Position numbers and translations under genes: made by a program. From Bacteroidales bacterium (GTDB taxonomy: Bacteria; Bacteroidota; Bacteroidia; Bacteroidales; UBA932): 64,000 bases of DNA. The stretch covers positions 62,001 through 126,000 of the forward strand of contig JAFXVX010000002.1 in the NCBI GenBank assembly GCA_017534745.1, in the 5' to 3' direction. The notes under the pieces are model-generated. The model saw only the letters and a program-made list of their open reading frames with translations, had not been told where the DNA came from and made no database searches. Of the stretch, positions 26,141-34,704 are shown piece after piece (within the stretch, counting starts at the first letter, position 1; the number at the start of each line of letters is the position of its first letter).

Positions 26141-26145
26141 TTATT

Positions 26146-28314
26146 ATGGAAAACAGCAACAATTCATTCCTTTCAAGATTCGCGATCAATCTCAACGAGC
26201 GGGCCTCGGGAGGCAAGCTCGATCCAGTCATCGGAAGGGACGAGGAGATCCGAAGGGTCCTCCAGATCCTCTCCCGCAGAACCAAGAACAACCCTATCCT
26301 CGTCGGGGAGCCTGGCGTCGGCAAGACGGCCATCTCCGAAGGGATAGCGCAGAAAATAGTCGCCGGCAGCGTTCCGGAAAACCTTCTGTCAAAGACAGTT
26401 TATTCCCTCGATATGGGCGCCCTGATCGCAGGTGCGAAATACCAGGGAGAGTTTGAGGAACGCCTCAAGGGCGTCGTCAAGGAGGTTGTCGATAGCGCCG
26501 GCGAGATTATCCTTTTCATCGATGAGATTCATACCCTCGTCGGCGCCGGCCGTTCCTCCGGCGCTATGGACGCGTCGAACATCCTGAAGCCGGCCCTCGC
26601 CCGCGGCGAGCTCCGCACCATCGGCTCGACCACTCTCGACGAGTACCAGAAGTACTTCGAGACCGACAAGGCCCTGGAGAGGCGTTTCCAGATGGTGATG
26701 GTCGATGAGCCGACCCCGGCAGAATCGATATCCATCCTCCGTGGCCTCAAGGAGAGGTACGAGAACCACCACAGGGTCCGCATCGAGGACGACGCGCTTA
26801 TCGCGGCCGTCAACCTTTCCCACAGGTACATCACCAACCGTTTCCTGCCGGACAAGGCCATCGACCTTATCGACGAGGCGGCCTCCCGCCTGCGTCTGGA
26901 AATGAACTCCGTGCCGGAGCCCATCGACGACCTCAACAACCGTATCCGCCAGATCGAGATAGAAAAAGAGGCCATCAAGAGGGAGGGTGCTTCGCTCAAG
27001 CTCGAAAAGCTCGAGAGCGAGCTGAAGGACCTTCAGGCAAAGCACAAGGAGCTCACCGACCGGTGGAACAAAGAGAAGGGTATCCTCTCCGACCTCCAGA
27101 CCGCCCGCCAGCAGATCGAGGACTATAAGATTCAGGCGCAGGCGGCTGAGCGTGCGGGCGACTACGGCAAGGTCGCCGAGCTGCGCTACGGCAAGATTTC
27201 CGCCGCACAGAAGCGCATCGACGAGCTGACCGCCGCGGCCGCGGAGATCTCCGATCCGCTCGTCACCGAAGCGGTGACCCCGGAGGACATCGCCGAAATC
27301 GTGGCCAAATGGACAGGCATACCCGTGAAGAAAATGCTTGAGAGCGAGAAAGAGAAGCTCCTCCGGATGGAGGACGAACTCCACAAGAGGGTCGTCGGCC
27401 AGGACGAGGCCATCCGCGCCGTCTCCGACGCCGTAAGGCGCTCAAGGGCAGGACTTTCCAACGAGAAGCGCCCTATCGGCTCGTTCCTCTTCATGGGCAC
27501 GACCGGCGTCGGTAAGACCGAGCTTGCGAAGGCCCTCGCCGAGTTCCTGTTCAACGACGAGAACATGATGACCCGTATCGACATGAGCGAGTACCAGGAG
27601 CGGCACACCGTCTCCCGCCTTGTCGGCGCGCCTCCGGGCTACGTCGGCTACGACGAGGGCGGCCAGCTCACCGAAGCGGTGAGGCGCAAGCCCTACTCCG
27701 TGATCCTGCTCGATGAGATCGAGAAGGCTCACCCCGACGTCTTCAACGTCCTTCTCCAGGTACTCGACGACGGCCGTCTCACCGATAACAAGGGCCGCAC
27801 GGTCGATTTCAAGAACACTATCCTTATAATGACCTCCAACGCCGGTTCCGATATTATCCAGAGCTACATGGAGAAGCTCCCGAAGGAGTCGTCAGACCCC
27901 GTGAAGCAGCTCGAAGTCATAGCGGAAAGGCGCCGGCTGCTCGATGAGTGCCGCGACAAGGTGGTCGAGGCCCTCAAGCTCAGCGTCCGCCCGGAGTTCC
28001 TCAACAGGATCGACGAGATCATCATGTTCGACCCTCTGACGAAGTCCGACATACGTGAGATAGTCCACATCCAGATGAAGGAGCTCCAGGACCGTCTCGC
28101 CGGCAGTGGCGTGACCCTCACCTTCACCGAGGCCTTCGAGGACTACATGACCGACGCCGGCTACGACCCGTCCTACGGCGCCCGTCCGGTCAAGCGCGTC
28201 ATGCAGCGCGAACTGGTCAACCTTCTAGCCAAGTCCGTCCTCGACGGCACCATACGCAAAGAGTCGACCGTCAAAGTGGACGCAGCCAGCGGCCGGATAG
28301 TGCTATCGAACTAA
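26146..28314 (+). CDS. clpB: ClpB-type AAA+ disaggregase lacking the N-terminal domain
   Basis: A 722-aa Hsp100 protein. NBD1 Walker [10 protein letters not shown] (about 57-65), Walker B LFIDEIH; a coiled-coil M domain (about 260-385, [20 protein letters not shown]...) identifies ClpB rather than ClpA or ClpC; NBD2 Walker [10 protein letters not shown] and Walker [14 protein letters not shown], then the Sensor 2 GARPVKR. With DnaK, ClpB extracts proteins from aggregates. The usual ~140-residue N domain is missing: the protein begins about 20 residues before the NBD1 entry [15 protein letters not shown] use ATG 26146; an in-frame ATG at 26110 lies inside the leader hairpin. Likely heat- or stress-regulated. 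Confidence 0.93.
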   Translation: MENSNNSFLSRFAINLNERASGGKLDPVIGRDEEIRRVLQILSRRTKNNPILVGEPGVGKTAISEGIAQKIVAGSVPENLLSKTVYSLDMGALIAGAKYQGEFEERLKGVVKEVVDSAGEIILFIDEIHTLVGAGRSSGAMDASNILKPALARGELRTIGSTTLDEYQKYFETDKALERRFQMVMVDEPTPAESISILRGLKERYENHHRVRIEDDALIAAVNLSHRYITNRFLPDKAIDLIDEAASRLRLEMNSVPEPIDDLNNRIRQIEIEKEAIKREGASLKLEKLESELKDLQAKHKELTDRWNKEKGILSDLQTARQQIEDYKIQAQAAERAGDYGKVAELRYGKISAAQKRIDELTAAAAEISDPLVTEAVTPEDIAEIVAKWTGIPVKKMLESEKEKLLRMEDELHKRVVGQDEAIRAVSDAVRRSRAGLSNEKRPIGSFLFMGTTGVGKTELAKALAEFLFNDENMMTRIDMSEYQERHTVSRLVGAPPGYVGYDEGGQLTEAVRRKPYSVILLDEIEKAHPDVFNVLLQVLDDGRLTDNKGRTVDFKNTILIMTSNAGSDIIQSYMEKLPKESSDPVKQLEVIAERRRLLDECRDKVVEALKLSVRPEFLNRIDEIIMFDPLTKSDIREIVHIQMKELQDRLAGSGVTLTFTEAFEDYMTDAGYDPSYGARPVKRVMQRELVNLLAKSVLDGTIRKESTVKVDAASGRIVLSN

Positions 28315-28348
28315 AAAAGCAGCCGCTGGAATGCGGCTGCTTTTTTTT
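28313..28348 (+). terminator. Rho-independent terminator after clpB
   Basis: Perfect 8-bp stem GCAGCCGC / GCGGCTGC with 6-nt loop, followed by eight T. Also A-rich on the 5' side, so it can act in both directions, serving the convergent lipoprotein gene too. Confidence 0.9.
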
Positions 28349-28366
28349 ATGGAGCTGAATTCCCTA

Positions 28367-28903
28367 TTAGAGTCTAGGGCGAACAAAATCGTCCATCCGC
28401 TTGGCAGAACCGACGTAGTCGATTTTTACTTTCGCTCCGGACTTGGTCGTGCCGTTCAGCCGGAACACAACACTGTTATTATCCATATTGACGCTGAGGA
28501 AAATCGTGCCCTCGGTAAATCCTGAATTATCTGTCTCCTGGCTAAAAAGCAAAGTTCTGGTCCCTCCATAGAACCCCCATTCATCAGAATTCAAGGATTC
28601 TGTAAGGGCGTGTTCTACACCACAGAAAGATTTGCCCAAGTCAATATAAGCCCAGTTGCTGTTTTCGCGATTCGAAAAAACATCCTCGTCGGAGAAACAG
28701 ACATCGAAGCCTTCAAATTCCTCATCATAATAATACCAGGCGTGATAGAGGTTGGAGGAACCGGCCTCCTCGGCATTCTCCGATTCGACTTTCCAGAAGC
28801 CGACACCAGTGTCCTTCTTGTTGTTCTTGTTGCAGGAGACAGCTCCCATCGCAATCCCCAGCACCGCCAGGACCACGAAAATGCGTGTGATAAGTTTAGT
28901 CAT
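28367..28903 (-). CDS. Hypothetical lipoprotein
   Basis: A 178-aa protein with a lipoprotein signal (AMGAVSCNKNNKK). The mature part is acidic, with a beta-rich C terminus FRLNGTTKSGAKVKIDYVG. No family recognised. A degraded copy of its C-terminal motif appears just upstream at 28941-29057, suggesting a past tandem duplication. Confidence 0.6.
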   Translation of the reverse strand: MTKLITRIFVVLAVLGIAMGAVSCNKNNKKDTGVGFWKVESENAEEAGSSNLYHAWYYYDEEFEGFDVCFSDEDVFSNRENSNWAYIDLGKSFCGVEHALTESLNSDEWGFYGGTRTLLFSQETDNSGFTEGTIFLSVNMDNNSVVFRLNGTTKSGAKVKIDYVGSAKRMDDFVRPRL

Positions 28904-28940
28904 ATCAGTTAAATTTTAAATTTATCGCCCGAAAGATACG

Positions 28941-29057
28941 TCATTTTCCCGACAGAAGCAACTTCACCTTTACATGGCAGCCGCGCCGATAATGAGTGAC
29001 GCGCTGGGCGTAGCCTTCGTACTCGATCTTGATGCCGGAGCTGGTTCCATCATATAA
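28941..29057 (-). pseudogene. Possible remnant of a lipoprotein paralogue
   Basis: Directly downstream of the GH78-like stop the same frame continues open and encodes GTSSGIKIEYEGYAQRV, which resembles GTTKSGAKVKIDYVGSAKRM at the end of the 28367-28903 lipoprotein. No start or signal peptide. It could be a decayed copy of that gene; the match is short and I am not sure. Confidence 0.35.
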
Positions 29058-30410
29058 TCAGTCGTTTTTTATTTGCGGACAGAACTGGATGGCGGTCCAG
29101 GTGCCGAGGCGGGACTCGTCGGGGCCGGAGCCGCGGCGGAGCTGGTTGGCGAGGCGCTTCACGACGCCGTCGCGGTGATCCTCCGGGGCGAGGCCCATCC
29201 AGAGGGCGAGGGTGAGTACGTCGGCGCCGCCGTTGGAGAAGCGGTCCTCGGCATAGACAAAGTGCTTGTCGAGGATGCGCTCGCGTAGGGCGGCGGCCTT
29301 TTCTAGGTAGGCGGAGCCGTCCTGGCCGAGGATGCGGGAGAACTTCGCCATCAGCAGGTTGTCGTAGTAGTAGAAACATGTCGCCGTGTAGGCCGACGGC
29401 CACTCCTCGCGGTCGGGGAGCCAGCTGACGATGGTCCCGCGTGCAACAGTCCCGTCGGGCTTCTCGTATTCGGCAACCTTTACAAGGAAATCGCGGAAGA
29501 CAGGATAGAAGCGCCTAATCAGGTCGGTGTCGCCGGTGCGCTCGTAGATAATGTCGGCGAGGATAAACGGCGGGATATCGGAAAACGATAACGCCACTTC
29601 CTCAAGATGCAGCACGTCGCTGGTCTCGCCTCTCTCAATCTTAAGGAGATAATCCTCCGACGGGATCTCTCCCGACTTCCATGCACCGGTCACCGCAAGG
29701 GGCTTTGAAAGATAAGCCCCGTCCCAGAGGCGGTCCGTCGAGACTATGTCCCTGCTGCCGTCCCGGTACAGGAGATGGAGCTCCGCCATAACGGGGGCTT
29801 CGGAGTGAATCACAATGCGGTTGCGTTTCTTTTTCAGCCTGCCGGTCACATCAATGACGCTGTAAAGCGACTTATACGGCGAAAAACACTCCTCGTGGAT
29901 ACGGCCCCTTTTCATACGGCGGTTGGTGTTTATCCACACGGCCGGAATCTCCTCGGCGGAGACGTAGAGGAGGGCTTTCCTGAGACCTCGCGCCACCCTG
30001 AAACTGCGGGCCGTCTCTCCGGTGATCCACTCACCGGAAGCGTCGGATCCGCTGAAAAGCCCCGTAGAGAACCGCGCGACGGGTGACACGCGGCTGCGCT
30101 TCCCGTCCGCATCAAACGTCTCGACCCTCCAGTAGTACTTATGGAACGGCACCAGCACGCTGTCGAGGCGGACCTTCGTGGCCGCGGTCTCACCCGAATC
30201 CCAGACATCAGGGTTCTTCAGAAGCCGGCGGGACGATGCCACCGAAACCCTTGCCGTCGCGTAGTCATGTTTACTGCTCCAAACCAGGCGCGGGTCCGGA
30301 CGGTCGATGCATGACGGCTCCTCCAGATACTCGCAGCGCATGTCGCCTATCCCGCTCCATAGGGAGCAGGAAGAAAGCGCAAGGGCGAGGAGCAGGGGCC
30401 GGAATCTCAT
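29058..30410 (-). CDS. Reduced GH78 (alpha-L-rhamnosidase)-like lipoprotein
   Basis: A 450-aa protein from ATG 30410 with lipobox LALSSCS. The N-terminal Fn3-like domain (RCEYLEEPSCIDRPDPRLVW ... YYWRVETFDADGK) is that of GH78 enzymes, and the end (SAYTATCFYYYDNLLMAKFSRILG, FSNGGADVLTLALWMGLAPEDHRDGVVKRL) matches the alpha/alpha barrel. GH78 proteins have 700 or more residues; the segment with the catalytic acid (the CPQRE..GWTGD region) and the C-terminal sandwich are missing. It may be inactive or a remodelled binding protein. Overlaps the upstream DUF456 stop by 1 nt (TGATG). Confidence 0.7.
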   Translation of the reverse strand: MRFRPLLLALALSSCSLWSGIGDMRCEYLEEPSCIDRPDPRLVWSSKHDYATARVSVASSRRLLKNPDVWDSGETAATKVRLDSVLVPFHKYYWRVETFDADGKRSRVSPVARFSTGLFSGSDASGEWITGETARSFRVARGLRKALLYVSAEEIPAVWINTNRRMKRGRIHEECFSPYKSLYSVIDVTGRLKKKRNRIVIHSEAPVMAELHLLYRDGSRDIVSTDRLWDGAYLSKPLAVTGAWKSGEIPSEDYLLKIERGETSDVLHLEEVALSFSDIPPFILADIIYERTGDTDLIRRFYPVFRDFLVKVAEYEKPDGTVARGTIVSWLPDREEWPSAYTATCFYYYDNLLMAKFSRILGQDGSAYLEKAAALRERILDKHFVYAEDRFSNGGADVLTLALWMGLAPEDHRDGVVKRLANQLRRGSGPDESRLGTWTAIQFCPQIKND

Positions 30411-30904
30411 CAGAACGCGTATATAATAATATAGGTAAACATCACCACGCTGGCGATCAGCTTGAACCCCGTGGAAAGGAGGAAGCCGAGGAAGGCGTTC
30501 CATGCAGCCGGAATGGCCTTCTCTGTGAAGCCGCTATGGATGAACTCACCGGCGAAGGCACCGATGGCGACCCCGAGGATAATCCCCCACGGCGGGAAGA
30601 ACAGCATGCCGACAATGGAGCCGACGAGCGCGCCGGCCGAGGCCGATTTGCTCGCTCCCCCCTTCTTGGCGAACAGCGCCGGCACTATGTAATCCAGCGC
30701 CGTCACCACTATCGTCACGACTAGCATAATGATAAGCAGCGTCAGGGACATAGGCGACCCGTCGCCTCCCGTCCCCTTGCCCCACAGGAAGATGACGAGC
30801 ATCCCGAGCCAGCCGAACGGCGGGCCGGGCAGCACCGGGAGGAAACTGCCGATGATGCCGAGAAGGCCGAGGACGATAGCGATTATTATGATTACTACGT
30901 TCAT
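30410..30904 (-). CDS. DUF456 family membrane protein
   Basis: A 164-aa integral membrane protein with about four hydrophobic segments and the DUF456 signatures GSFLPVLPGPPFGWLGM near the start, then ALDYIVPALFAKKGGASKSASAGALVGSIVGM and FFPPWGIILG. Function unknown. It overlaps ahcY by 4 nt and the GH78-like gene by 1 nt, so the three form an operon. Confidence 0.88.
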   Translation of the reverse strand: MNVVIIIIAIVLGLLGIIGSFLPVLPGPPFGWLGMLVIFLWGKGTGGDGSPMSLTLLIIMLVVTIVVTALDYIVPALFAKKGGASKSASAGALVGSIVGMLFFPPWGIILGVAIGAFAGEFIHSGFTEKAIPAAWNAFLGFLLSTGFKLIASVVMFTYIIIYAF

Positions 30905-32151
30905 TCTCCGTAGAGGTATTTGTGCTGGGCGGGGGTGAGCGAGTCGATGGCGATGCCCCAGTCGTCGAGCTTCATGCGCGCGACGGCGGCATCGATCTCT
31001 TCAGGGACGTTATTGAGCATCCTGTGAGGCTCGCGAACCATAGTCTTCCTGTTATCCACCAGGTACTTGGCACTGAGAGCCTGGATAGCGAAGGACATAT
31101 CCATTATCTCCGCGGGATGGCCGTCGCCGGCGGCGAGGTTTACAAGGCGTCCTTCGGCGATGATGTAGATGGTCCTGCCGTTCTCGAGAACGAATCCCTC
31201 GATATTGTTCCTCGCAGGGAAAGCCTTCACGGCCATCTTCCGGAGGTCCGCCACGGCGACCTCGACGTCGAAGTGGCCGGCGTTGCAGCAGATGGCCCCG
31301 TCCTTCATCAGGATGAAGTCCTCCGGGGTAATTACGTCGTTGCAGCCGGTCACGGTCACGAACATATCGCCGAGCGGCGCGGCCTGCCTCATCGTCATCA
31401 CCCGGAAGCCGTCCATCACGGCTTCCATCGCCTTCACCGGATCGACCTCGGTCACGACAACCTTGGCGCCGAGGCCCTTGGCCCTCATCGCGACGCCCTT
31501 GCCGCACCAGCCGTAGCCCGCCACCACGACGGTCTTGCCGGCGACGATAAGGTTCGTCGTCCGGTCAATGCCGTCCCAGACGCTCTGGCCGGTGCCGTAG
31601 CGGTTGTCGAAGAAATGCTTGCAGGCAGCATCGTTGACGAGCATCATCGGGAAGCGGAGCTCGCCGGCACGGTCCATCGCCTGGAGGCGAAGGATGCCGG
31701 TCGTCGTCTCCTCGCATCCGCCGATGACCTTCGACACAAGCTCAGGGTACTCCCTGTGGATACAGGTCACGAGGTCTCCACCGTCGTCTATTATGATGTC
31801 CGGTCCCACGGAAACAACTTTGCGTATGCCGGCTTCATACTCTTCCTGAGTCGCGCCATGGACTGCAAAGACGTTGAGCCCCTCGCTGGCGAGGGCCGCA
31901 GCGACGTCGTCCTGGGTCGAAAGCGGATTGCTGCCGGTCACCCACATGTCGGCGCCACCGGAAGCGAGCACCTCGCAAAGGTGTGCGGTCTTGGCTTCAA
32001 GGTGGACAGACAGGGCTATTTTGAGACCCTTGAAAGGCTTTGTCTTCATAAACTCCTTTTCGAGGGCATCGAGCAGCGGCATGTGGCGCCGGACCCACTC
32101 GATTTTGAGCTCGCCGGAGGGGGCGAGTGAAATATCACGTACTTCGTACAT
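30901..32151 (-). CDS. ahcY: Adenosylhomocysteinase
   Basis: A 416-aa protein that hydrolyses S-adenosylhomocysteine to adenosine and homocysteine. NAD-binding loop VVVAGYGWCGKGVAMRAKGLG, CVD-type contacts DDGGDLVTCIH, and GCEETTTGILRLQAM are all present. It is about 50 aa shorter than the common Bacteroides enzyme and ends LTPAQHKYLYGE without the extended C-terminal tail that reaches the neighbouring subunit's NAD; this is the shorter class known from archaea and Thermotoga. It begins with a divergent promoter shared with the tandem esterase. Confidence 0.93.
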   Translation of the reverse strand: MYEVRDISLAPSGELKIEWVRRHMPLLDALEKEFMKTKPFKGLKIALSVHLEAKTAHLCEVLASGGADMWVTGSNPLSTQDDVAAALASEGLNVFAVHGATQEEYEAGIRKVVSVGPDIIIDDGGDLVTCIHREYPELVSKVIGGCEETTTGILRLQAMDRAGELRFPMMLVNDAACKHFFDNRYGTGQSVWDGIDRTTNLIVAGKTVVVAGYGWCGKGVAMRAKGLGAKVVVTEVDPVKAMEAVMDGFRVMTMRQAAPLGDMFVTVTGCNDVITPEDFILMKDGAICCNAGHFDVEVAVADLRKMAVKAFPARNNIEGFVLENGRTIYIIAEGRLVNLAAGDGHPAEIMDMSFAIQALSAKYLVDNRKTMVREPHRMLNNVPEEIDAAVARMKLDDWGIAIDSLTPAQHKYLYGE

Positions 32152-32173
32152 ATTCGGTATAATCTTGGAAAGA

Positions 32174-32202
32174 CAAAGTTAGTCAAAAAATACTTAACTT
32201 TG
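32174..32202. promoter_or_regulatory. Divergent -7 elements, ahcY and tandem esterase
   Basis: Minus-strand TAACTTTG (32181-32174) for ahcY and plus-strand TAACTTTG (32195-32202) for the esterase, 13 nt apart and identical. -33 boxes are not well matched. Confidence 0.55.
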
Positions 32203-32225
32203 TGAGACTGCAACCCTTGAAAGGT

Positions 32226-33956
32226 ATGAAAAGAGCACTATTGACACTGTCCCTTCTCGTCGCGTTCGCCCTTGCGTACGCTTCCGAGCGCGAAGTTATA
32301 TGGCCCAAAGGCAAGATGCCTGATCCCCAGGATCACCAGTTCGCAGCAATGACCGACGAAAGCGAGGCCGAAGGGTTCAAACCGGAAAAGCACAGGACAG
32401 CCTATATCGAATGGTACGACGCCCCGTCAAACCCCAACGGCGCATGCATGATCCTCATCTCCGGCGGCGGATACAACAACTGCTGTGACGTTAAGCTCAT
32501 AAAGCGCTGGAGGGAGACCTTCACTGCCCTCGGCTACCAGTGCGTCAATTTCGTCTATAGGACTCCCCGTCCGGAAGGGCTTCCCTACTACAAGAGCGCC
32601 TGGGAAGACGGCCAGAGGGCTGTCAGGGTTATCCGCAGTCAGGCAGCAAAGCGCGGTTTCGACCCGGAGAAGATCGGCGCGATCGGGATGTCCGCCGGCG
32701 CCCACCTCAGCCTTCTCCTTGCGACAAGTTCCGAAACGCCGGCCTACGACCCCATAGACAAGTTCGACAAGCTCCCCTGCAACATCTCATGGGCTATCCT
32801 CAACTCCCCTGCGTATGTACTTACCGACGGTCTCGGCGGAAGGAACACCCGCGAGGGCTATGGCCCGGATGTCAAGATTGACAGCGTCTTCCGTTTTGAC
32901 TCCAAGACCTGTCCGGTGTGTTTCCTTCACGGAGGGATTGACCCGTATTCCCCTAACGGATCCACCATGGCCTACAGGGAATTACGCAAAAGGGGCATCC
33001 CGGCGGAGGTCCACCTCTATGCCGACAAAGGCCACAAATCCCTCGGCCTTGATGAGGCCGTCGAGTTTATGGCCCAGATGCAGTTCGCCTCGACCCTTGC
33101 TCCGGAGGAAAAGCTCATGGACCGCTTCCCCTCTGACGACGACAGGGAAAAGGTCGTAAAAGAGCCGGTCTGGCCGGAAGGAAAGATGCCCAATCCCCAG
33201 GAGGGCCAGTGCGAGCCTTATATCGAATGGCACTTCCCCAAGGTCCTGAAGACCACGGCAATCCAGATCATCTACTCCGGCGGAAGCTATAAAAATAACA
33301 ATCCGGACGGCTTCGAAGTCGCCCCGGCGCGCCGGTACCTCAACGCGATGGGCATGACGGTCGTAACCCTCAAATATCGCACGCCCCGTCCGCTGCCCGA
33401 AAGCGGGCTTGCGAAGCACACGACGGCCTGGCAGGACCTCCAGCGGACGGTCCGCATCGTACGCAGTGAGGCCGCTTCCTACGGCCTCGATCCCGACAGG
33501 ATCGGCATAATGGGAAGCTCCGCCGGCGGCCACCTGACCCTCATGGGCGTCACCTCCTCCCGCCACAAGTCCTACAAAGGATTTGACGAAATCGACAAGC
33601 TTCCCTGCAACGTCCAATGGGGAATCGGCATCTATCCTGCGTATTCGCTCACTGACAATGCCGATTTCCACGGACTCCACGGAGGCAACCTCGACGAGGA
33701 TGTCCTGGTGCCCGATTTCAGCTTCGACCTCGACACGGCCCCGATGCTCTTCATCCACGGCGACGCTGACGTCTGGCCGTCGATGAATTCGGTCAAAATC
33801 TGGGAGAAAATGCGGGCGATGGGCGTCCAGTGCGAGCTCCACACACTCGCCCTGCGTCCCCACTGCTTCCAGCGCTCCGCCTCCCCGGGGACCGGCAGCT
33901 ACACCTGGCTCGACCGCATCGGCGAATACGTAAAGACAATGGCAAAATTTGAATAA
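32226..33956 (+). CDS. Tandem-domain alpha/beta hydrolase (acetylxylan-esterase-like)
   Basis: A 576-aa secreted protein (signal LVAFALAYAS) made of two alpha/beta hydrolase domains, about 45-295 and 310-576. Each begins with a WPxGKMPxPQ motif, has a GG oxyanion region (ILISGGGYNNCC; IIYSGGSYKNNN) and a nucleophile elbow GMSAGAHLS or GSSAGGHLT, and closes with HGG/D and His segments. Such hydrolases deacetylate plant polysaccharides or act as feruloyl/acetyl esterases. ATG 32226 chosen; the frame also opens at a GTG 24 nt upstream. Followed 1 nt later by fabG. Confidence 0.87.
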   Translation: MKRALLTLSLLVAFALAYASEREVIWPKGKMPDPQDHQFAAMTDESEAEGFKPEKHRTAYIEWYDAPSNPNGACMILISGGGYNNCCDVKLIKRWRETFTALGYQCVNFVYRTPRPEGLPYYKSAWEDGQRAVRVIRSQAAKRGFDPEKIGAIGMSAGAHLSLLLATSSETPAYDPIDKFDKLPCNISWAILNSPAYVLTDGLGGRNTREGYGPDVKIDSVFRFDSKTCPVCFLHGGIDPYSPNGSTMAYRELRKRGIPAEVHLYADKGHKSLGLDEAVEFMAQMQFASTLAPEEKLMDRFPSDDDREKVVKEPVWPEGKMPNPQEGQCEPYIEWHFPKVLKTTAIQIIYSGGSYKNNNPDGFEVAPARRYLNAMGMTVVTLKYRTPRPLPESGLAKHTTAWQDLQRTVRIVRSEAASYGLDPDRIGIMGSSAGGHLTLMGVTSSRHKSYKGFDEIDKLPCNVQWGIGIYPAYSLTDNADFHGLHGGNLDEDVLVPDFSFDLDTAPMLFIHGDADVWPSMNSVKIWEKMRAMGVQCELHTLALRPHCFQRSASPGTGSYTWLDRIGEYVKTMAKFE

Positions 33957-33957
33957 T

Positions 33958-34704
33958 ATGGGACTTCTTGATGGAAAAACGGCACTGATTACGGGTGCGT
34001 CGAGAGGGATTGGAAAGGCGATTGCGCTTAGGTTCGCCTCCGAGGGGGCGGACATTGCGTTTACGGATCTTGCCGTGGACGAGGCGGCCGAAGAGGTTAT
34101 CGCCGAGGTCAGGGCGAAAGGTGTAAAGTGCGAGGCCTATGCCTCCAATGCAGCAGATTTTGCGCAGACGCAGGAGACCGTAGCGAAGGTCGTCGCCGAC
34201 TTCGGGCGTATCGACATCCTCGTCAACAATGCCGGCATCACCCGTGACAGCCTGGTGATGCGCATGAGCGAAGAGCAGTGGGACGCCGTCATCGACGTCA
34301 ACCTCAAATCCGCCTTCAACTTCATCCATGCCGTGGTCCCTGTGATGTCACGCGGTGGAGGCGGGAGCATCATCAATATGTCCTCGGTCGCAGGCCAGAT
34401 GGGCAACCCCGGACAGGTCAACTACGCAGCCTCAAAGGCCGGACTCGTCGCGATGGCGAAGTCCGTGGCGAGGGAGATGGGTTCGCGCGGCATACGCGCC
34501 AACGCCATCGCCCCCGGATTTGTTATATCCGCGATGACCGACGCCCTCCCGGAAAAGGTCCGCGAAGAGTACATCGGAAGGATTCCGATGCACCGCGGCG
34601 GGACGCCGGATGAGATTGCCTCTGTGGCACTGTTCCTCGGAAGCGACCTCTCCTCCTACGTCTCCGGCCAGCTGATTGCCGTCAACGGCGCACTCTACAC
34701 TTGA
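33958..34704 (+). CDS. fabG: 3-oxoacyl-ACP reductase FabG (SDR family)
   Basis: A 248-aa short-chain dehydrogenase. NADPH motif TGASRGIGKAIA (about 12-23), NNAGITRD, catalytic Ser in INMSSVAG and Tyr-Lys in YAASKAG. The SRGIG and NNAGITRD forms and the C-terminal AVNGALYT match FabG, which reduces 3-ketoacyl-ACP in fatty acid synthesis. Start at ATG 33958, just after the esterase stop; an upstream TTG exists. Confidence 0.9.
   Translation: MGLLDGKTALITGASRGIGKAIALRFASEGADIAFTDLAVDEAAEEVIAEVRAKGVKCEAYASNAADFAQTQETVAKVVADFGRIDILVNNAGITRDSLVMRMSEEQWDAVIDVNLKSAFNFIHAVVPVMSRGGGGSIINMSSVAGQMGNPGQVNYAASKAGLVAMAKSVAREMGSRGIRANAIAPGFVISAMTDALPEKVREEYIGRIPMHRGGTPDEIASVALFLGSDLSSYVSGQLIAVNGALYT

Noticed and set aside
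26110..26145. Upstream ATG for clpB at 26110
   Set aside because: It lies within the leader hairpin near the predicted transcription start and adds only 12 residues without similarity to ClpB.
28313..28348. Part of a dispersed repeat family
   Set aside because: The hairpin is a standard terminator with T tract and does not share the repeat core.
30922..32130. 402-aa ORF antisense to ahcY
   Set aside because: Shadow frame of a well-conserved enzyme gene.
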